Assembly: GCA_029785615.1 (NCBI GenBank)
Contig: JAFLZH010000003.1
Coordinates: forward strand, 51,719 to 115,718
Reading direction: 5' to 3'
DNA length: 64,000 nt
Source: Nitrososphaerota archaeon
GTDB lineage: Archaea; Thermoproteota; Nitrososphaeria; Nitrososphaerales; Gagatemarchaeaceae
Shown: one piece after another, positions 41,203 through 49,893 of the stretch
Position numbering within the stretch: position 1 is the stretch's first letter
How the letters are laid out: every line of letters begins with the position of its first letter
Made by a program: the position numbers and the translations under genes
The notes under the pieces: model-generated
What the model saw: the letters and a program-made list of their open reading frames with translations, nothing else
What the model was told of the DNA's origin: nothing
Databases searched by the model: none

Positions 41203-42300
41203 ATGGGCGTCCCCGAGAAGATCAAGAAGCTGGAGGACGACATCCACAAGACACAGGTCAACAAGAAGACGGAGCACCACATAGGCCTGCTGCGGGCGAA
41301 GATAGCCAAGCTCAAGGCGGAGCAGGAGGAGCAGCGGAGCCGCAGGTCAGGAGCGAGGCTCGGGTACGACGTGAGAAAGTCCGGGGACGCCACGGTGGTG
41401 CTCATCGGCCTCCCCAGCGTGGGGAAGTCCACGCTCCTCAACAGGCTGACCAACGCGAAGTCCAAGGTCGCCGCCTATCAGTTCACCACCCTGGACGTGG
41501 TCCCCGGGGTGATGGAGCACAGCGGGGCGAAGATCCAGGTCCTGGACCTCCCGGGGATAATCAAGGGGGCCTCGTCCGGCAAGGGGCTGGGGAAGAGGGT
41601 CCTGGCGGTGGCCCGGAGCGCCGACCTGGTACTCTTCGTCGTTGACGTCTTCCAGCCCGAGGCGAGGGAGCTGCTCGAGCGCGAGCTGAGGACCACCGGC
41701 ATCAGGGTCGACGAGCGCCCCCCGAACATCGTGATAGAGAAGGTTGACTCCGGGGGGATCAGCGTCACCTCCCAGGTGAAGCTGACAAGGGTGAGCGAGC
41801 CACTGGTGAAGGACATACTCCGGGTCTACGACGTCAACGGGGCCAGGGTGGTGATAAGGGAGGACATAACTGACGACCAGCTTGTGGACGTCCTCTCGGG
41901 GAACAGGGTCTACGCCCCGTCCCTCACCGTGATGAACAAGATAGACCTGGTCAACACGGGGTTCACCAGCGAGCTGGGGCGGAAGCTGGGCTATGGCTTC
42001 GTCCCCGTCTCGGCCGAGTCGGACATGAACATCCAGGCGCTCAAGGAGGAGATATACAAGAGGCTCGACTTCGTCCGCATCTACATGCGGAGGAGGACCG
42101 GGGAGACGGACTTCGAGGAGCCCATGATGCTCCGCGGGGGGGCCACCATCGGCGACGTCTGCGACAAGGTCCACAGGGCGATGAAGGACGAGTTCAGGTA
42201 CGCCCAGGTCTGGGGGAAGAGCGTCAAGTTCGGCGGGCAGCGGGTCGGCATCGCCCACAGGCTGATGGACCAGGATGTCCTCACCATAGTGACAAAGTAG
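41203..42300 (+). CDS. drg: DRG-family GTP-binding protein
   Basis: A 365-residue translation-associated GTPase. An N-terminal helical region with basic residues (residues 1-55) precedes the G domain: G1 is GLPSVGKST, G3 DLPGIIKGA and G4 NKIDL. A C-terminal TGS domain starts near residue 290 with GDVCDKVHRAMKDEF and WGKSVKFGGQRVG. DRG proteins bind ribosomes and are universal in archaea and eukaryotes. A GGTTAATAGC box about 34 nt upstream and a GGTGA near 41191 precede the ATG. Confidence 0.96.
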   Translation: MGVPEKIKKLEDDIHKTQVNKKTEHHIGLLRAKIAKLKAEQEEQRSRRSGARLGYDVRKSGDATVVLIGLPSVGKSTLLNRLTNAKSKVAAYQFTTLDVVPGVMEHSGAKIQVLDLPGIIKGASSGKGLGKRVLAVARSADLVLFVVDVFQPEARELLERELRTTGIRVDERPPNIVIEKVDSGGISVTSQVKLTRVSEPLVKDILRVYDVNGARVVIREDITDDQLVDVLSGNRVYAPSLTVMNKIDLVNTGFTSELGRKLGYGFVPVSAESDMNIQALKEEIYKRLDFVRIYMRRRTGETDFEEPMMLRGGATIGDVCDKVHRAMKDEFRYAQVWGKSVKFGGQRVGIAHRLMDQDVLTIVTK

Positions 42301-42373
42301 GGCCTCGGGCCGCCAAGGCTCGGCGCTCAGCGCAGGGGCCCGGGTTCTGCCCGGTCCACCATGCTGTGCAGGC

Positions 42374-42619
42374 CTACGCTCCAGCTCGGGCGGCCTTCGG
42401 TTTGACGACGAAGGAGAGCCCAAGGGCCGCCGCTGAGGCGAGGACGACCGCGAGTCCCGCCCAGAGTTCCTGGGAGGCATGTAGGGCGCAGCTGCACGAA
42501 TATGGCTGCCCCACGATTTGAGCGGGGCACATGCACGCAGAAAGTGCTGCGTTTAGGAGGAGCGCGCCGAAGGCGAATCCGAGAAAGCAGAGCAGCCTGA
42601 CTTGGCGCTTCAGTCCCAT
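42374..42619 (-). CDS. Small two-helix membrane protein
   Basis: An 81-residue protein with hydrophobic helices near residues 8-28 and 50-70. The loop between them has four cysteines (CMCPAQ and CSCAL), which could form disulfides or bind metal outside the cell. TTGATAAAG lies about 29 nt before the ATG, supporting expression. No family is recognised. Confidence 0.6.
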   Translation of the reverse strand: MGLKRQVRLLCFLGFAFGALLLNAALSACMCPAQIVGQPYSCSCALHASQELWAGLAVVLASAAALGLSFVVKPKAARAGA

Positions 42620-42756
42620 TTGTCATCAGCTTCGCCGGTGACCGGCTTTATCAACGTGAGCCGCTCCCCACAGGGCACTGTCCCGTCTATGGGTGATCAG
42701 CCCCCGCTGCCTTATCATGGGTGATTGGCCCTGAAGCGTTCGCCAATGGTGCGCAG

Positions 42757-43077
42757 TCAACGGTGTAGGTCTGGGCGAGAGGGTATCCTCGTGCTCCCCC
42801 TGAAACCCAGGGTTGTGATTCCTTTTCTCAGAAGGTAGACCCCCAAAACCAGCAACCCGATTCCTACAAAGAATGCAGGTTCAAAGAAAAGGACGACCGT
42901 CCCATAATGTAGGACGACGATTGTGCCTTTTGGAGCGATGACGTGTGCAAAGCAGCAAGCGGAGTCAGTAAATGGGAAGCCGCCCACCCCAGAAAACGTC
43001 ACTGGTATGGCGACGACGACAGCAAACAGTCCTGCCGCTAGGAATACAGCCGCTGGCACCGCGTTGGCCGTCTTCAT
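42757..43077 (-). CDS. Small membrane protein
   Basis: A 106-residue protein from ATG 43077 (in-frame ATG 43086 is also possible) with two clear hydrophobic segments near residues 7-27 and 55-85. A loop carries an adjacent Cys pair in DSACCFAHV. The nature is similar to that of the preceding small membrane gene, but sequence similarity between them is slight. The function is unknown. Confidence 0.5.
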   Translation of the reverse strand: MKTANAVPAAVFLAAGLFAVVVAIPVTFSGVGGFPFTDSACCFAHVIAPKGTIVVLHYGTVVLFFEPAFFVGIGLLVLGVYLLRKGITTLGFRGSTRIPSRPDLHR

Positions 43078-43365
43078 GGGTGCCATGTGACCGAGGACCG
43101 CGTAGTTACGCCTTGCGGGGCGACTCTTCAAATGGCACTTTCCTACGGGGACGGCTGGAAGGGCACGCATCACCCAAGGTGGGACCCCCCTTCTCGTCAC
43201 CCGGACATTGGACAGAATCCCCCACAGCGGTCGAAGCCGACCCTGCGGCGTCTCCTCGCCCTGTCAGGTTGCCTGCGGGGCGGCTCGGGGTGAAGCCCGG
43301 TCCGTTTGAGAGCCCGAGGTCGTCAGCACGCTTTTATAACTGGACGCGTCCGTCGGCCACCCAAG
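43078..43365. other. Intergenic stretch with promoter for the downstream operon
   Basis: About 290 nt between divergent membrane-protein genes. No convincing coding frame or RNA fold was seen. The useful signal is GCTTTTATAACTGG near 43330-43343, a strong TATA element about 28 nt before ATG 43366. Confidence 0.6.
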
Positions 43366-44016
43366 ATGCCCACCGCTCCGGACATGGCGCTGATCGACGC
43401 CATGCTCCAGTTCATCGGGGTGTTCGTGTCCTTCTCGGTGGCCTACGTCGCCCTCAAGGGGGTGAGGCAGACCGAGAGCATGTCCCTGATGAGGCTCGGC
43501 CTCGCCTTCGCCTTCCTGGGGTTCGGGTTCCTGGTCGAGAGCCTCGTGGGGCTCGGCCAGCTCTTCCCTCGCCTGTCCATCACGGCGACCGACGTGGTGG
43601 TGGGGGGCCTCCTCCTGGAGACCACGGGCTACTTCTTCCTGGCCTTCTCCCACGCCGTGGACGTTGTCCTGTCGAAGCGCATGGGGGCGGCGCTCCTGAT
43701 CCTCCCTGTGATGTCGCTCAGCGGCCCCGACCTGGCGAACATCCTCTCGATCCTGTCGTTCTACTTCGTCATGTACGGGGTGGTGGAGACCATCTACTCC
43801 TACTCCAGGACCAGGAAGCCGGACACCCTCTTCATAGCCATGGGGCTCTCCCTGCTGGGCGTAGGGACGTTCTTCCAGTGGTTATCGCTTCTGTACCAGT
43901 ACGTCGCCGTTCTTTCACTACTGCAGATTATACTCCAGGTGATGGGGCTTACGATATTGTTCACCCCCGTGCTCAGGTTCGCGGTGGGAGGAGTGAAAGT
44001 AAATGGCCCAGTATAG
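43366..44016 (+). CDS. Seven-helix-like membrane protein coupled to a winged-helix regulator
   Basis: A 216-residue membrane protein with about seven evenly spaced hydrophobic helices and short loops, an architecture seen in archaeal membrane sensors, though no motif identifies it. ATG 43366 lies about 28 nt after TTTATAACT, so the mRNA is probably leaderless. The last 14 nt overlap the start of a winged-helix DNA-binding gene, which suggests that the two work together, perhaps as a membrane signal and its regulator. The latter is inference. Confidence 0.75.
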   Translation: MPTAPDMALIDAMLQFIGVFVSFSVAYVALKGVRQTESMSLMRLGLAFAFLGFGFLVESLVGLGQLFPRLSITATDVVVGGLLLETTGYFFLAFSHAVDVVLSKRMGAALLILPVMSLSGPDLANILSILSFYFVMYGVVETIYSYSRTRKPDTLFIAMGLSLLGVGTFFQWLSLLYQYVAVLSLLQIILQVMGLTILFTPVLRFAVGGVKVNGPV

Positions 44017-44290
44017 GACGCAGGTCAAGATCATAGCCGACGTGCTCAGCACGGCTAGGGACATGAACGTCGAGGGGACCGGGGTGGGGGTCACCGCCCT
44101 CCTCCGCAGAGGGAACATATCGTACACGAGGATGTCCAAGCTCCTGTCCGAGCTCGTCGGCTCGGGGCTGCTCCTGGAGCTCACAGGGGAGAAGATATCG
44201 AAGTACATGATATCGGACAAGGGGATACAGTTCCTGGCAGCCTACTACTCCTTCGAGGACTTCGCCCAGACCTTCGGCCTTCGGCTCTAG
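44003..44290 (+). CDS. Winged-helix DNA-binding protein (HTH_45 type)
   Basis: A 95-residue archaeal winged helix. IIADVLSTARD is helix 1, GVGVTALLRRGNISYTRMSKLLSELVGSG covers the helix-turn-helix, and KYMISDKGIQFLAAY is the wing and final helix of the HTH_45-type family. It is translated from an ATG inside the end of the membrane-protein gene, so expression is coupled. Confidence 0.87.
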   Translation: MAQYRTQVKIIADVLSTARDMNVEGTGVGVTALLRRGNISYTRMSKLLSELVGSGLLLELTGEKISKYMISDKGIQFLAAYYSFEDFAQTFGLRL

Positions 44291-44360
44291 AGAGAGGCCG
44301 AGCCCGCCTGGCGCCGGTTCGGGGAAATCAGTTTATACTTCTGCCGAGCAACCGCGAACC

Positions 44361-45278
44361 ATGATCGGGGTAGCGGGGGCGGGGAGGATAGGCGCCCAGT
44401 CCGCGCTGGAGATAGCGTCCATGGGGCTGGACGACGTCGCCCTGGTGGACATAGTCCCCGGGCTCGCGGAGGGCGAAGCGCTGGACATCAGCCACAAGCT
44501 CTCCGACCTGGGGGTCGACGTCGACGTGGCGGGGTCAACCGACTACTCGGTGCTGGACCGGGCGAGCCTGGTGGTGATCGCCGCCGGCATGGGGCGGAAG
44601 CCGGGGATGACGAGGATGGACCTCCTGGCAAAGAACGCCAGCATAGTCGCGCCAGTGACCAGGGAGGTCGCGAAACACGCCCCCGACTCGGTCCTGCTGG
44701 TGATGACCAACCCCATGGATGTCCTGACCTACGCCGCCCTGAAGGCGTCAGGGTTCCCGAAGGGGAGGGTCGTCGGCCAGGGGGGCCTGCTCGACAACTC
44801 GCGGTTCAAGTACGTCCTGGCCAAGAAGCTGGGGGTGTCCAGGGGGTCGATCTCCTCGCTGGTGATAGGGGAGCACGGCGAGAACATGATCCCGCTCGCG
44901 AGCCACACCTATGTGAGCGGGGTCCCGCTGACGACGCTGCTCGACGAGGAGGAGATCCAGCAGGCGATAGATGACACAAGGAAGGTGGCGGCCGACGTCA
45001 TATCGAAGAAGGGGGCCACCGTCTTCGCCCCCGGGAGGGTGGTGGCGCGGATGGCGAAGGCCATCGTGGACGACACCAAGGAGGTCCTCCCCGCGTCCGC
45101 ATACCTGGAGGGGGAGTACGGGGTCAGCGGGATCTGCATGGGGGTCCCGCTGAGGCTCGGGGCCGGCGGCATCGAGAAGATCTACGAGCTCAAGCTGACG
45201 GACAAGGAGCGGGACTGGTTCAACAAGGGCGCGGACACCGTTCGCGAGGCAATCGCCACCCTCAAGGTCGCCGACTAG
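44361..45278 (+). CDS. mdh: Malate dehydrogenase (LDH/MDH family)
   Basis: A 305-residue NAD-dependent dehydrogenase interconverting malate and oxaloacetate. The nucleotide turn is GAGRIGAQSA, with Asp in ALVDIVPG selecting NAD. The substrate loop GMGRKPGMTRMDLL has Arg where lactate dehydrogenases have Gln, which assigns malate specificity. MTNPMDVLTY, GQGGLLDNSRF and the catalytic GEHGENM follow. GTTTATACT lies about 27 nt before the ATG. The loop residue GQGG differs slightly from the usual GMAG. Confidence 0.95.
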   Translation: MIGVAGAGRIGAQSALEIASMGLDDVALVDIVPGLAEGEALDISHKLSDLGVDVDVAGSTDYSVLDRASLVVIAAGMGRKPGMTRMDLLAKNASIVAPVTREVAKHAPDSVLLVMTNPMDVLTYAALKASGFPKGRVVGQGGLLDNSRFKYVLAKKLGVSRGSISSLVIGEHGENMIPLASHTYVSGVPLTTLLDEEEIQQAIDDTRKVAADVISKKGATVFAPGRVVARMAKAIVDDTKEVLPASAYLEGEYGVSGICMGVPLRLGAGGIEKIYELKLTDKERDWFNKGADTVREAIATLKVAD

Positions 45279-45351
45279 CGGCGAGCCCTCGCCGCGGATG
45301 CGCCCGGAAGCTCCGCATCAGCCTTATGTCAACCAGGGGGGCGGGGAACGC

Positions 45352-45852
45352 ATGGCAGAGGGGAGGGGGCGCGGGACGCCGAGGAGGAATCCAGCCTTTC
45401 GGGTCAGGGAGGCTACCGCTGCGGACATCCCAACCCTCGTCAGCCACAGGCGGAAGATGTGGCTGGACATAGGCCACGACCCCCTCTCGTCGATCGAGGA
45501 GGCGGACCGGCCGTACGAAAGGTGGGTGCGCCTCATGATGCGCAGGCGGAGGTTCGCAGGCTTCGTGGTGACCACGGGCGAGGAGGTCGCAGGGAGCGGC
45601 GCGGTCTGGCTGAGGGAGGAGCAGCCCCGCCCTGGCCTGAGCAGGGGGTCCGCGCCTTACCTGCTCTCGATGTACACGGAGCCGAGGTTCCGGAGGTCCG
45701 GGGCGGCCACGGCCATCGTAAGGGCGGCCCTCCGATGGAGCAGGGCCCGGGGGTACCGGAAGCTAGAGCTCCACGCGTCGAGGGCGGGGAGGCGCGTCTA
45801 CGGCCCCCTCGGCTTCGAGAGGACCTGGGAGATGAGGGCGGAGATCGGATGA
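45352..45852 (+). CDS. GNAT-family N-acetyltransferase
   Basis: A 166-residue acetyltransferase. The fold is visible from FRVREATAADIPTLVSH through the MWLDIGHD helix, and the acetyl-CoA loop is YTEPRFRRSGAATAIVRAAL, an R/Q-x-x-G-x-A/G pattern. The C-terminal YGPLGFERTWEMRAEI is also typical. The substrate is unknown. ATG 45352 is favoured over ATG 45298 because GCCTTATG lies about 29 nt upstream. A run of basic residues leads the protein. Confidence 0.85.
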   Translation: MAEGRGRGTPRRNPAFRVREATAADIPTLVSHRRKMWLDIGHDPLSSIEEADRPYERWVRLMMRRRRFAGFVVTTGEEVAGSGAVWLREEQPRPGLSRGSAPYLLSMYTEPRFRRSGAATAIVRAALRWSRARGYRKLELHASRAGRRVYGPLGFERTWEMRAEIG

Positions 45853-45934
45853 CCGACGACCGTCAGTCCCGACCCGAGACTTACCTGTAAAAGAGAAAAC
45901 TAAAGAACCGTGATATTTCGCGTCAAGAACGGCT

Positions 45935-47113
45935 TTGCTGATCGTCGTCCTGCTCAAGGGGGTCCCGGCGAGGACCACCCAGGCCGTCCAGATAGGGGGT
46001 GTCCTGAACAGGGAGGCCATGGACCTGGTCCTCAACCCCCACGACGCGAAGGCCGTCGAGGCCGCGGACTATCTCAAGCGCAGGGCAGGCGGGAAGGTGG
46101 TGGCCCTCAGCATGGGCCCGGACATGAAGCTGATACCGTTGATGAAGCCCCTCTACGACGCCGAGGTGTCGGGGGTCGACGAGGAGTACATCCTGAGCGA
46201 CCGCAAGATGGCGGGTTCGGACACCCTGGCGACCTCCTACGCCGTCTCACTCGGAGTGAAGAAGCTCGTGGAGAGGCACGCGGCCCCCATCGACGAGCTC
46301 TCCGTCGAGATCAGGAAGGCAGGCTACTCCGACACGGTGAAGGCGAAGGCCGCGGCCCTCTACGGCGCGAACCTCCTCACCAACAGGGTGTACAGCGAGC
46401 TCCCGTCCGTCAAGGACAGCATCGTGCACAGGTTCCTCGCCGGGGAGCTGACGTCCGAGGCGGCCCTGGCCGAGCTCTCGGCGGAGAAGGAGAGGGTCTC
46501 CAGGTTCATAGTGCTTTCAGGGGTGAAGACCACCGACGGGGAGACGGGGAGCGTCGGCCCCCAGGTCGCCGAAGGGACCTCCGAGCTCCTGGGCAGGGTC
46601 ATCCCCCACGCCACCTACGTCGAGGACTTCGACGTCGACCCGGAGGCGGGGACCCTGTCGTCGGAGCGGAGGATCGGCTACCTCTCGCAGAAGCTAGAGA
46701 TGAAGCTCCCCGCCCTGCTCACTGTCTCGACCGAGTACCGGCCGAGGGAGGCGCCGGCCTCCGGGGCCAAGGAGGTGCGGGCCAACAACTACCGAGGGAA
46801 GGTCATGCTCGCGACGAAGTGGACCGCCGAGGACCTCGGCGCAGACCCGAAGAGGCTGGGCCTAGCCGGCTCCCCGACCATCGTCGGGGCCGGGATCGAC
46901 ATAGGCAAGCCGCCTGTGCAGAAGACTGTCGGGGAGAGCATGGTCTTCCTGAAGGCCGTCCCCCAGATGGAGGTCGACTCGAAGAAGTACGGGCCGTACT
47001 CCCCCGGGGACCTCGTGCCTGCGCTCCCTCAGGCTGCGGCAGAGAAGCTGAAGTCGGAGGGGGCCGTGGGGACGTTCACCACAGAGATGCTCGCGGAGGA
47101 GCTCTTCCGATGA
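45935..47113 (+). CDS. etfB: Electron transfer flavoprotein beta subunit with an internal insertion
   Basis: The FixA/EtfB subunit, which binds an adenine nucleotide or bifurcating FAD and partners EtfA. Recognised parts are VVLLKGVPARTTQ, LNPHDAKAVEAADYL, YILSDRKMAGSDTLATSYA and, much later, TTDGETGSVGPQVAE. Between them, residues 112-190 form a helical insert absent from ordinary EtfB, making 392 residues against the usual 255-265. A C-terminal tail of about 20 residues also extends it. It starts with TTG 45935. The stop overlaps etfA by ATGA, so the FixABC(X)-like operon is translationally coupled. Confidence 0.92.
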   Translation: MLIVVLLKGVPARTTQAVQIGGVLNREAMDLVLNPHDAKAVEAADYLKRRAGGKVVALSMGPDMKLIPLMKPLYDAEVSGVDEEYILSDRKMAGSDTLATSYAVSLGVKKLVERHAAPIDELSVEIRKAGYSDTVKAKAAALYGANLLTNRVYSELPSVKDSIVHRFLAGELTSEAALAELSAEKERVSRFIVLSGVKTTDGETGSVGPQVAEGTSELLGRVIPHATYVEDFDVDPEAGTLSSERRIGYLSQKLEMKLPALLTVSTEYRPREAPASGAKEVRANNYRGKVMLATKWTAEDLGADPKRLGLAGSPTIVGAGIDIGKPPVQKTVGESMVFLKAVPQMEVDSKKYGPYSPGDLVPALPQAAAEKLKSEGAVGTFTTEMLAEELFR

Positions 47114-48192
47114 GCGGGGAGTCCCAGGGTGTATGGGTCTACCTGCAGCACAGCCGAGGGGACCTGACCAGCGACTCGCTGGAGCTGCTGGCAGCAGCCA
47201 GGGGGGTCGCGTCGAAGCTCGGACAGCAGGTGGTCGGGGTGCTGGTGGGGAACGGGATGGGGCCCATGGCGGAGAAGGCGATCGCCTATGGGGCCGACTC
47301 TGTCCTCACCGTCGACGACCCGCTCCTCGAGAACTACTTCAACCTCGCCTACGCCGACGCCATCTACTCGCTGGTCTCGGAGAGGAAGCCCTACATCCTG
47401 CTCTTCGCCGCCAACGAGATAGGCAAGGACATAGCGGCCAGGGTCGCGTTCCGCGTCCCCACCGGCCTGGCCACCGACAACGTGCAGCTTGCGGTGGAGG
47501 ATTACAGCAACCCGGTCCTGGGACAGTTCAAGAACCTGCTCATCCAGATCAGGCCCGACTTCGGGACCAGGCTGGCCAGGATCTACACCCCGAGGCACAG
47601 GCCCCAGATGGCCACCGTCAGGCCCGGGAGCTTCTCCTCCCTGGACCCCGACCCGGGGAGGAAGGGGACCATCGAGAAGGTCGCCTTCACGCCGAAGGAG
47701 TACCCTGCCAGGGTCGCAGAGGTCAGAGACCTCCCGCCCCCCGTCCCGGACCTCGCGGGGGCCGACGTAGTGATCAGCCTCGGCATGGGGGTCCTGAAGG
47801 ACGGCTCCGGGAACGCGAGGGACCCGGCGGAGGCATACAGGTACGCCGAGCAGCTCAAGGAGACCCTGGAGAAGAAGTACCACCTGAGGGCCGAGATAGG
47901 CGCCACCCGTGCCCTTGTCTACGCCGAGGCGAAGAGCCTCGAGGGGCTGCTCAGCAAGGCGAACCAGGTCGGCCAGACGGGGACGACGGTGAAGCCGAAG
48001 GTGTACGTCGCGGTGGGCATCAGCGGGGCGCTGCAGCACAGGGTCGGGATGCAGAACTCTGCCAAGATCGTGGCGATCAACACCGACCCCGGGGCGCCCA
48101 TCTTCAAGATAGCCCATTACCCTATAGTGGGGGACCTGTACGAGGAGCTCCCCCGGCTCATCTCGGCCATAGGAGGCGCCGGCGCTGCCTGA
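47110..48192 (+). CDS. etfA: Electron transfer flavoprotein alpha subunit
   Basis: A 360-residue FixB/EtfA subunit. The C-terminal FAD domain is clear: VAVGISGALQHRVGMQ near residue 305, then AINTDPGAPIFKIAHYPIVGDLYE. The N-terminal domain has GVWVYLQHSRGDLTSDSLELL. It forms the dimer that passes electrons to the FixC quinone oxidoreductase downstream. ATG 47110 overlaps the etfB stop, and the 3' end overlaps the probable start of fixC. Confidence 0.95.
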   Translation: MSGESQGVWVYLQHSRGDLTSDSLELLAAARGVASKLGQQVVGVLVGNGMGPMAEKAIAYGADSVLTVDDPLLENYFNLAYADAIYSLVSERKPYILLFAANEIGKDIAARVAFRVPTGLATDNVQLAVEDYSNPVLGQFKNLLIQIRPDFGTRLARIYTPRHRPQMATVRPGSFSSLDPDPGRKGTIEKVAFTPKEYPARVAEVRDLPPPVPDLAGADVVISLGMGVLKDGSGNARDPAEAYRYAEQLKETLEKKYHLRAEIGATRALVYAEAKSLEGLLSKANQVGQTGTTVKPKVYVAVGISGALQHRVGMQNSAKIVAINTDPGAPIFKIAHYPIVGDLYEELPRLISAIGGAGAA

Positions 48193-49855
48193 TTTCGACG
48201 TCGTAGTGGTCGGAGCGGGCCCGGCCGGGTCTGCGGCCGCTCTCTCCCTCGCCAGGAAGGGGGTCGACGTCCTGATGCTGGAGAAGGCGAGGGTCCCTGG
48301 AGAGCGGAACATGACCGGAGGCGTGATCTACGGCGACGCCCCGGGCGGGTGGGGGCTGGTCCACCTCGTCCCCGACTTCGAGTCCGCCGCGCCCCTGGAG
48401 AGGAAGATCACCTCCCACGAGGTGATGGTCCTAGACTCGCCGGACATGGCCCGGGGGACCTCCAGGTACTACAGGCTCTCGAAGGACTCGCTCCCGGCGC
48501 GGGTGGGGCTCTTTTCCATGGGGTTCGAGACAGGGCACGACTACTCGGTCCTCCGCCGGAAGTTCGACCGATGGTTCGCCGCCCTGGCCGTCCGGGCCGG
48601 GGCCATGCTCTCTACGGAGACGACGGCCGAGGGGCTGATCATCGAGGGGGGGACGGTGGTGGGGGTCAGGACCCCCAAGGAGGAGCTCAGGGCGAAGCTT
48701 GTCATCGACGCCTCAGGGGTCACGTCCACCCTGGTGTCCGAAGCCGGGCTGAGGGGGAGGCTGACCCCCGAGGAGCTCTACCACGGGATAAAGCGCGTCT
48801 ACAAGCTCGACCCTGCGGCCATCGAGCAGCGGTTCGGCGTCAAGCCAGGGGAGGGGAGGGCGATATTCTATCTCGGCCAGTTCATGAACGACATCAGCGG
48901 GGGGGCTTTCGTCTACACGAACCGGGACACCCTGTCAGTCGGGCTGGTGGTGTCGCTGGGCTCGCTGATCAGGAGGACGACGGAGCACTTCGACCAGGTG
49001 GGGAAGCTCCTGGACGTCCAGGACGCCTTCGAGGCCCACCCAATGGTGGCCGAGCTCCTGGACGGGGCCCAGGCGACGGAGTATGCGGCCCACAACATAC
49101 CTAAGGGGCACAAGGCGATGCTGAAGCGCCCCTACGCCGACGGCTACCTGGTCGCCGGGGACGCCCTCGGGTCGTTCGTCAAGATAGGCCCCATGATAGA
49201 CGGGATGCGGCGGGCCATAAGCTCCGGGATGATGGCAGCGTCGGCGTACCTGCAGGCGAGCGCCTCGGGCTCGTTCAGGGGCAAAGGCCTCGCCAGGTAC
49301 AAGGACCTCCTGAGGCCCATCTACGAGGACGTGGGCAGGTCCGGGAGGGACAGCTTCGTCACCGAGAGCTCGTTCACCTACCACGCCCTCCCCAGGCTCC
49401 TGTTCTCAACAGGGGTCATGACCAAGGTGCACAGGTTCGAGCCCAAGGCCGGGGCCGCACCCCGCGACGCCATCGCCAGGGTCCAGGAGGGGACGGGGCT
49501 GCTGGACTACGACGAGGACGAGGGCTACTCGCACATCAAGGTGGACACGGCCCTGGCTTCGAAGTCGCTCACCAAGCCCTGGGTCCCCGGGTGCCCTACC
49601 AACTGCTACAGCATATTCACCCCCAAAGGTGTCTTCGCGTCCTTCAAGGACCTCTACGAGCACAACCTCGCCCAGAACGGCGGGAGCAGGTCTGGGGCCA
49701 TGTCCCAGACGATGGAGGACATCGGCGGCGCCGAGCTGAGGTTCGACCACGTCCCTTGCGTCGCCTGCGGGACGTGCGGCGCCATAGGCCCGCCCGAGAT
49801 GGTGAAGTTCGGCCACGAGAGGGGGGGCCACGGCGTGAGATACAGGTACGGCTGA
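48185..49855 (+). CDS. fixC: FixC-FixX fusion: ETF-quinone oxidoreductase with built-in ferredoxin
   Basis: A membrane-associated flavoprotein moving electrons from EtfAB to quinone. The FAD site DVVVVGAGPAGSAAALSLARK opens it (given as DVVVVGAGPAGSAA), with the later GYLVAGDALGSFVKIGPMIDGMRRA typical of FixC (GDALGSF). After residue 430 comes FixX: a Cys in PGCPTNCY plus CVACGTCGAIGPPEMVKF, holding one 4Fe-4S cluster, and ending GGHGVRYRYG. No separate fixX is needed. The first beta strand requires a start before GTG 48206; the only candidate is CTG 48185, since TAG lies at 48170-48172. Confidence 0.9.
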   Translation: MPDFDVVVVGAGPAGSAAALSLARKGVDVLMLEKARVPGERNMTGGVIYGDAPGGWGLVHLVPDFESAAPLERKITSHEVMVLDSPDMARGTSRYYRLSKDSLPARVGLFSMGFETGHDYSVLRRKFDRWFAALAVRAGAMLSTETTAEGLIIEGGTVVGVRTPKEELRAKLVIDASGVTSTLVSEAGLRGRLTPEELYHGIKRVYKLDPAAIEQRFGVKPGEGRAIFYLGQFMNDISGGAFVYTNRDTLSVGLVVSLGSLIRRTTEHFDQVGKLLDVQDAFEAHPMVAELLDGAQATEYAAHNIPKGHKAMLKRPYADGYLVAGDALGSFVKIGPMIDGMRRAISSGMMAASAYLQASASGSFRGKGLARYKDLLRPIYEDVGRSGRDSFVTESSFTYHALPRLLFSTGVMTKVHRFEPKAGAAPRDAIARVQEGTGLLDYDEDEGYSHIKVDTALASKSLTKPWVPGCPTNCYSIFTPKGVFASFKDLYEHNLAQNGGSRSGAMSQTMEDIGGAELRFDHVPCVACGTCGAIGPPEMVKFGHERGGHGVRYRYG

Positions 49856-49893
49856 GCCCGAGCTTCATATACGCGCCCCCGGGCCGAACAGCC

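Noticed and set aside
45910-47109. A 760-residue fusion protein spanning etfB and etfA
   Set aside because: The first 400 residues of that frame are a shadow of etfB; EtfA begins at ATG 47110 with the usual ATGA overlap.
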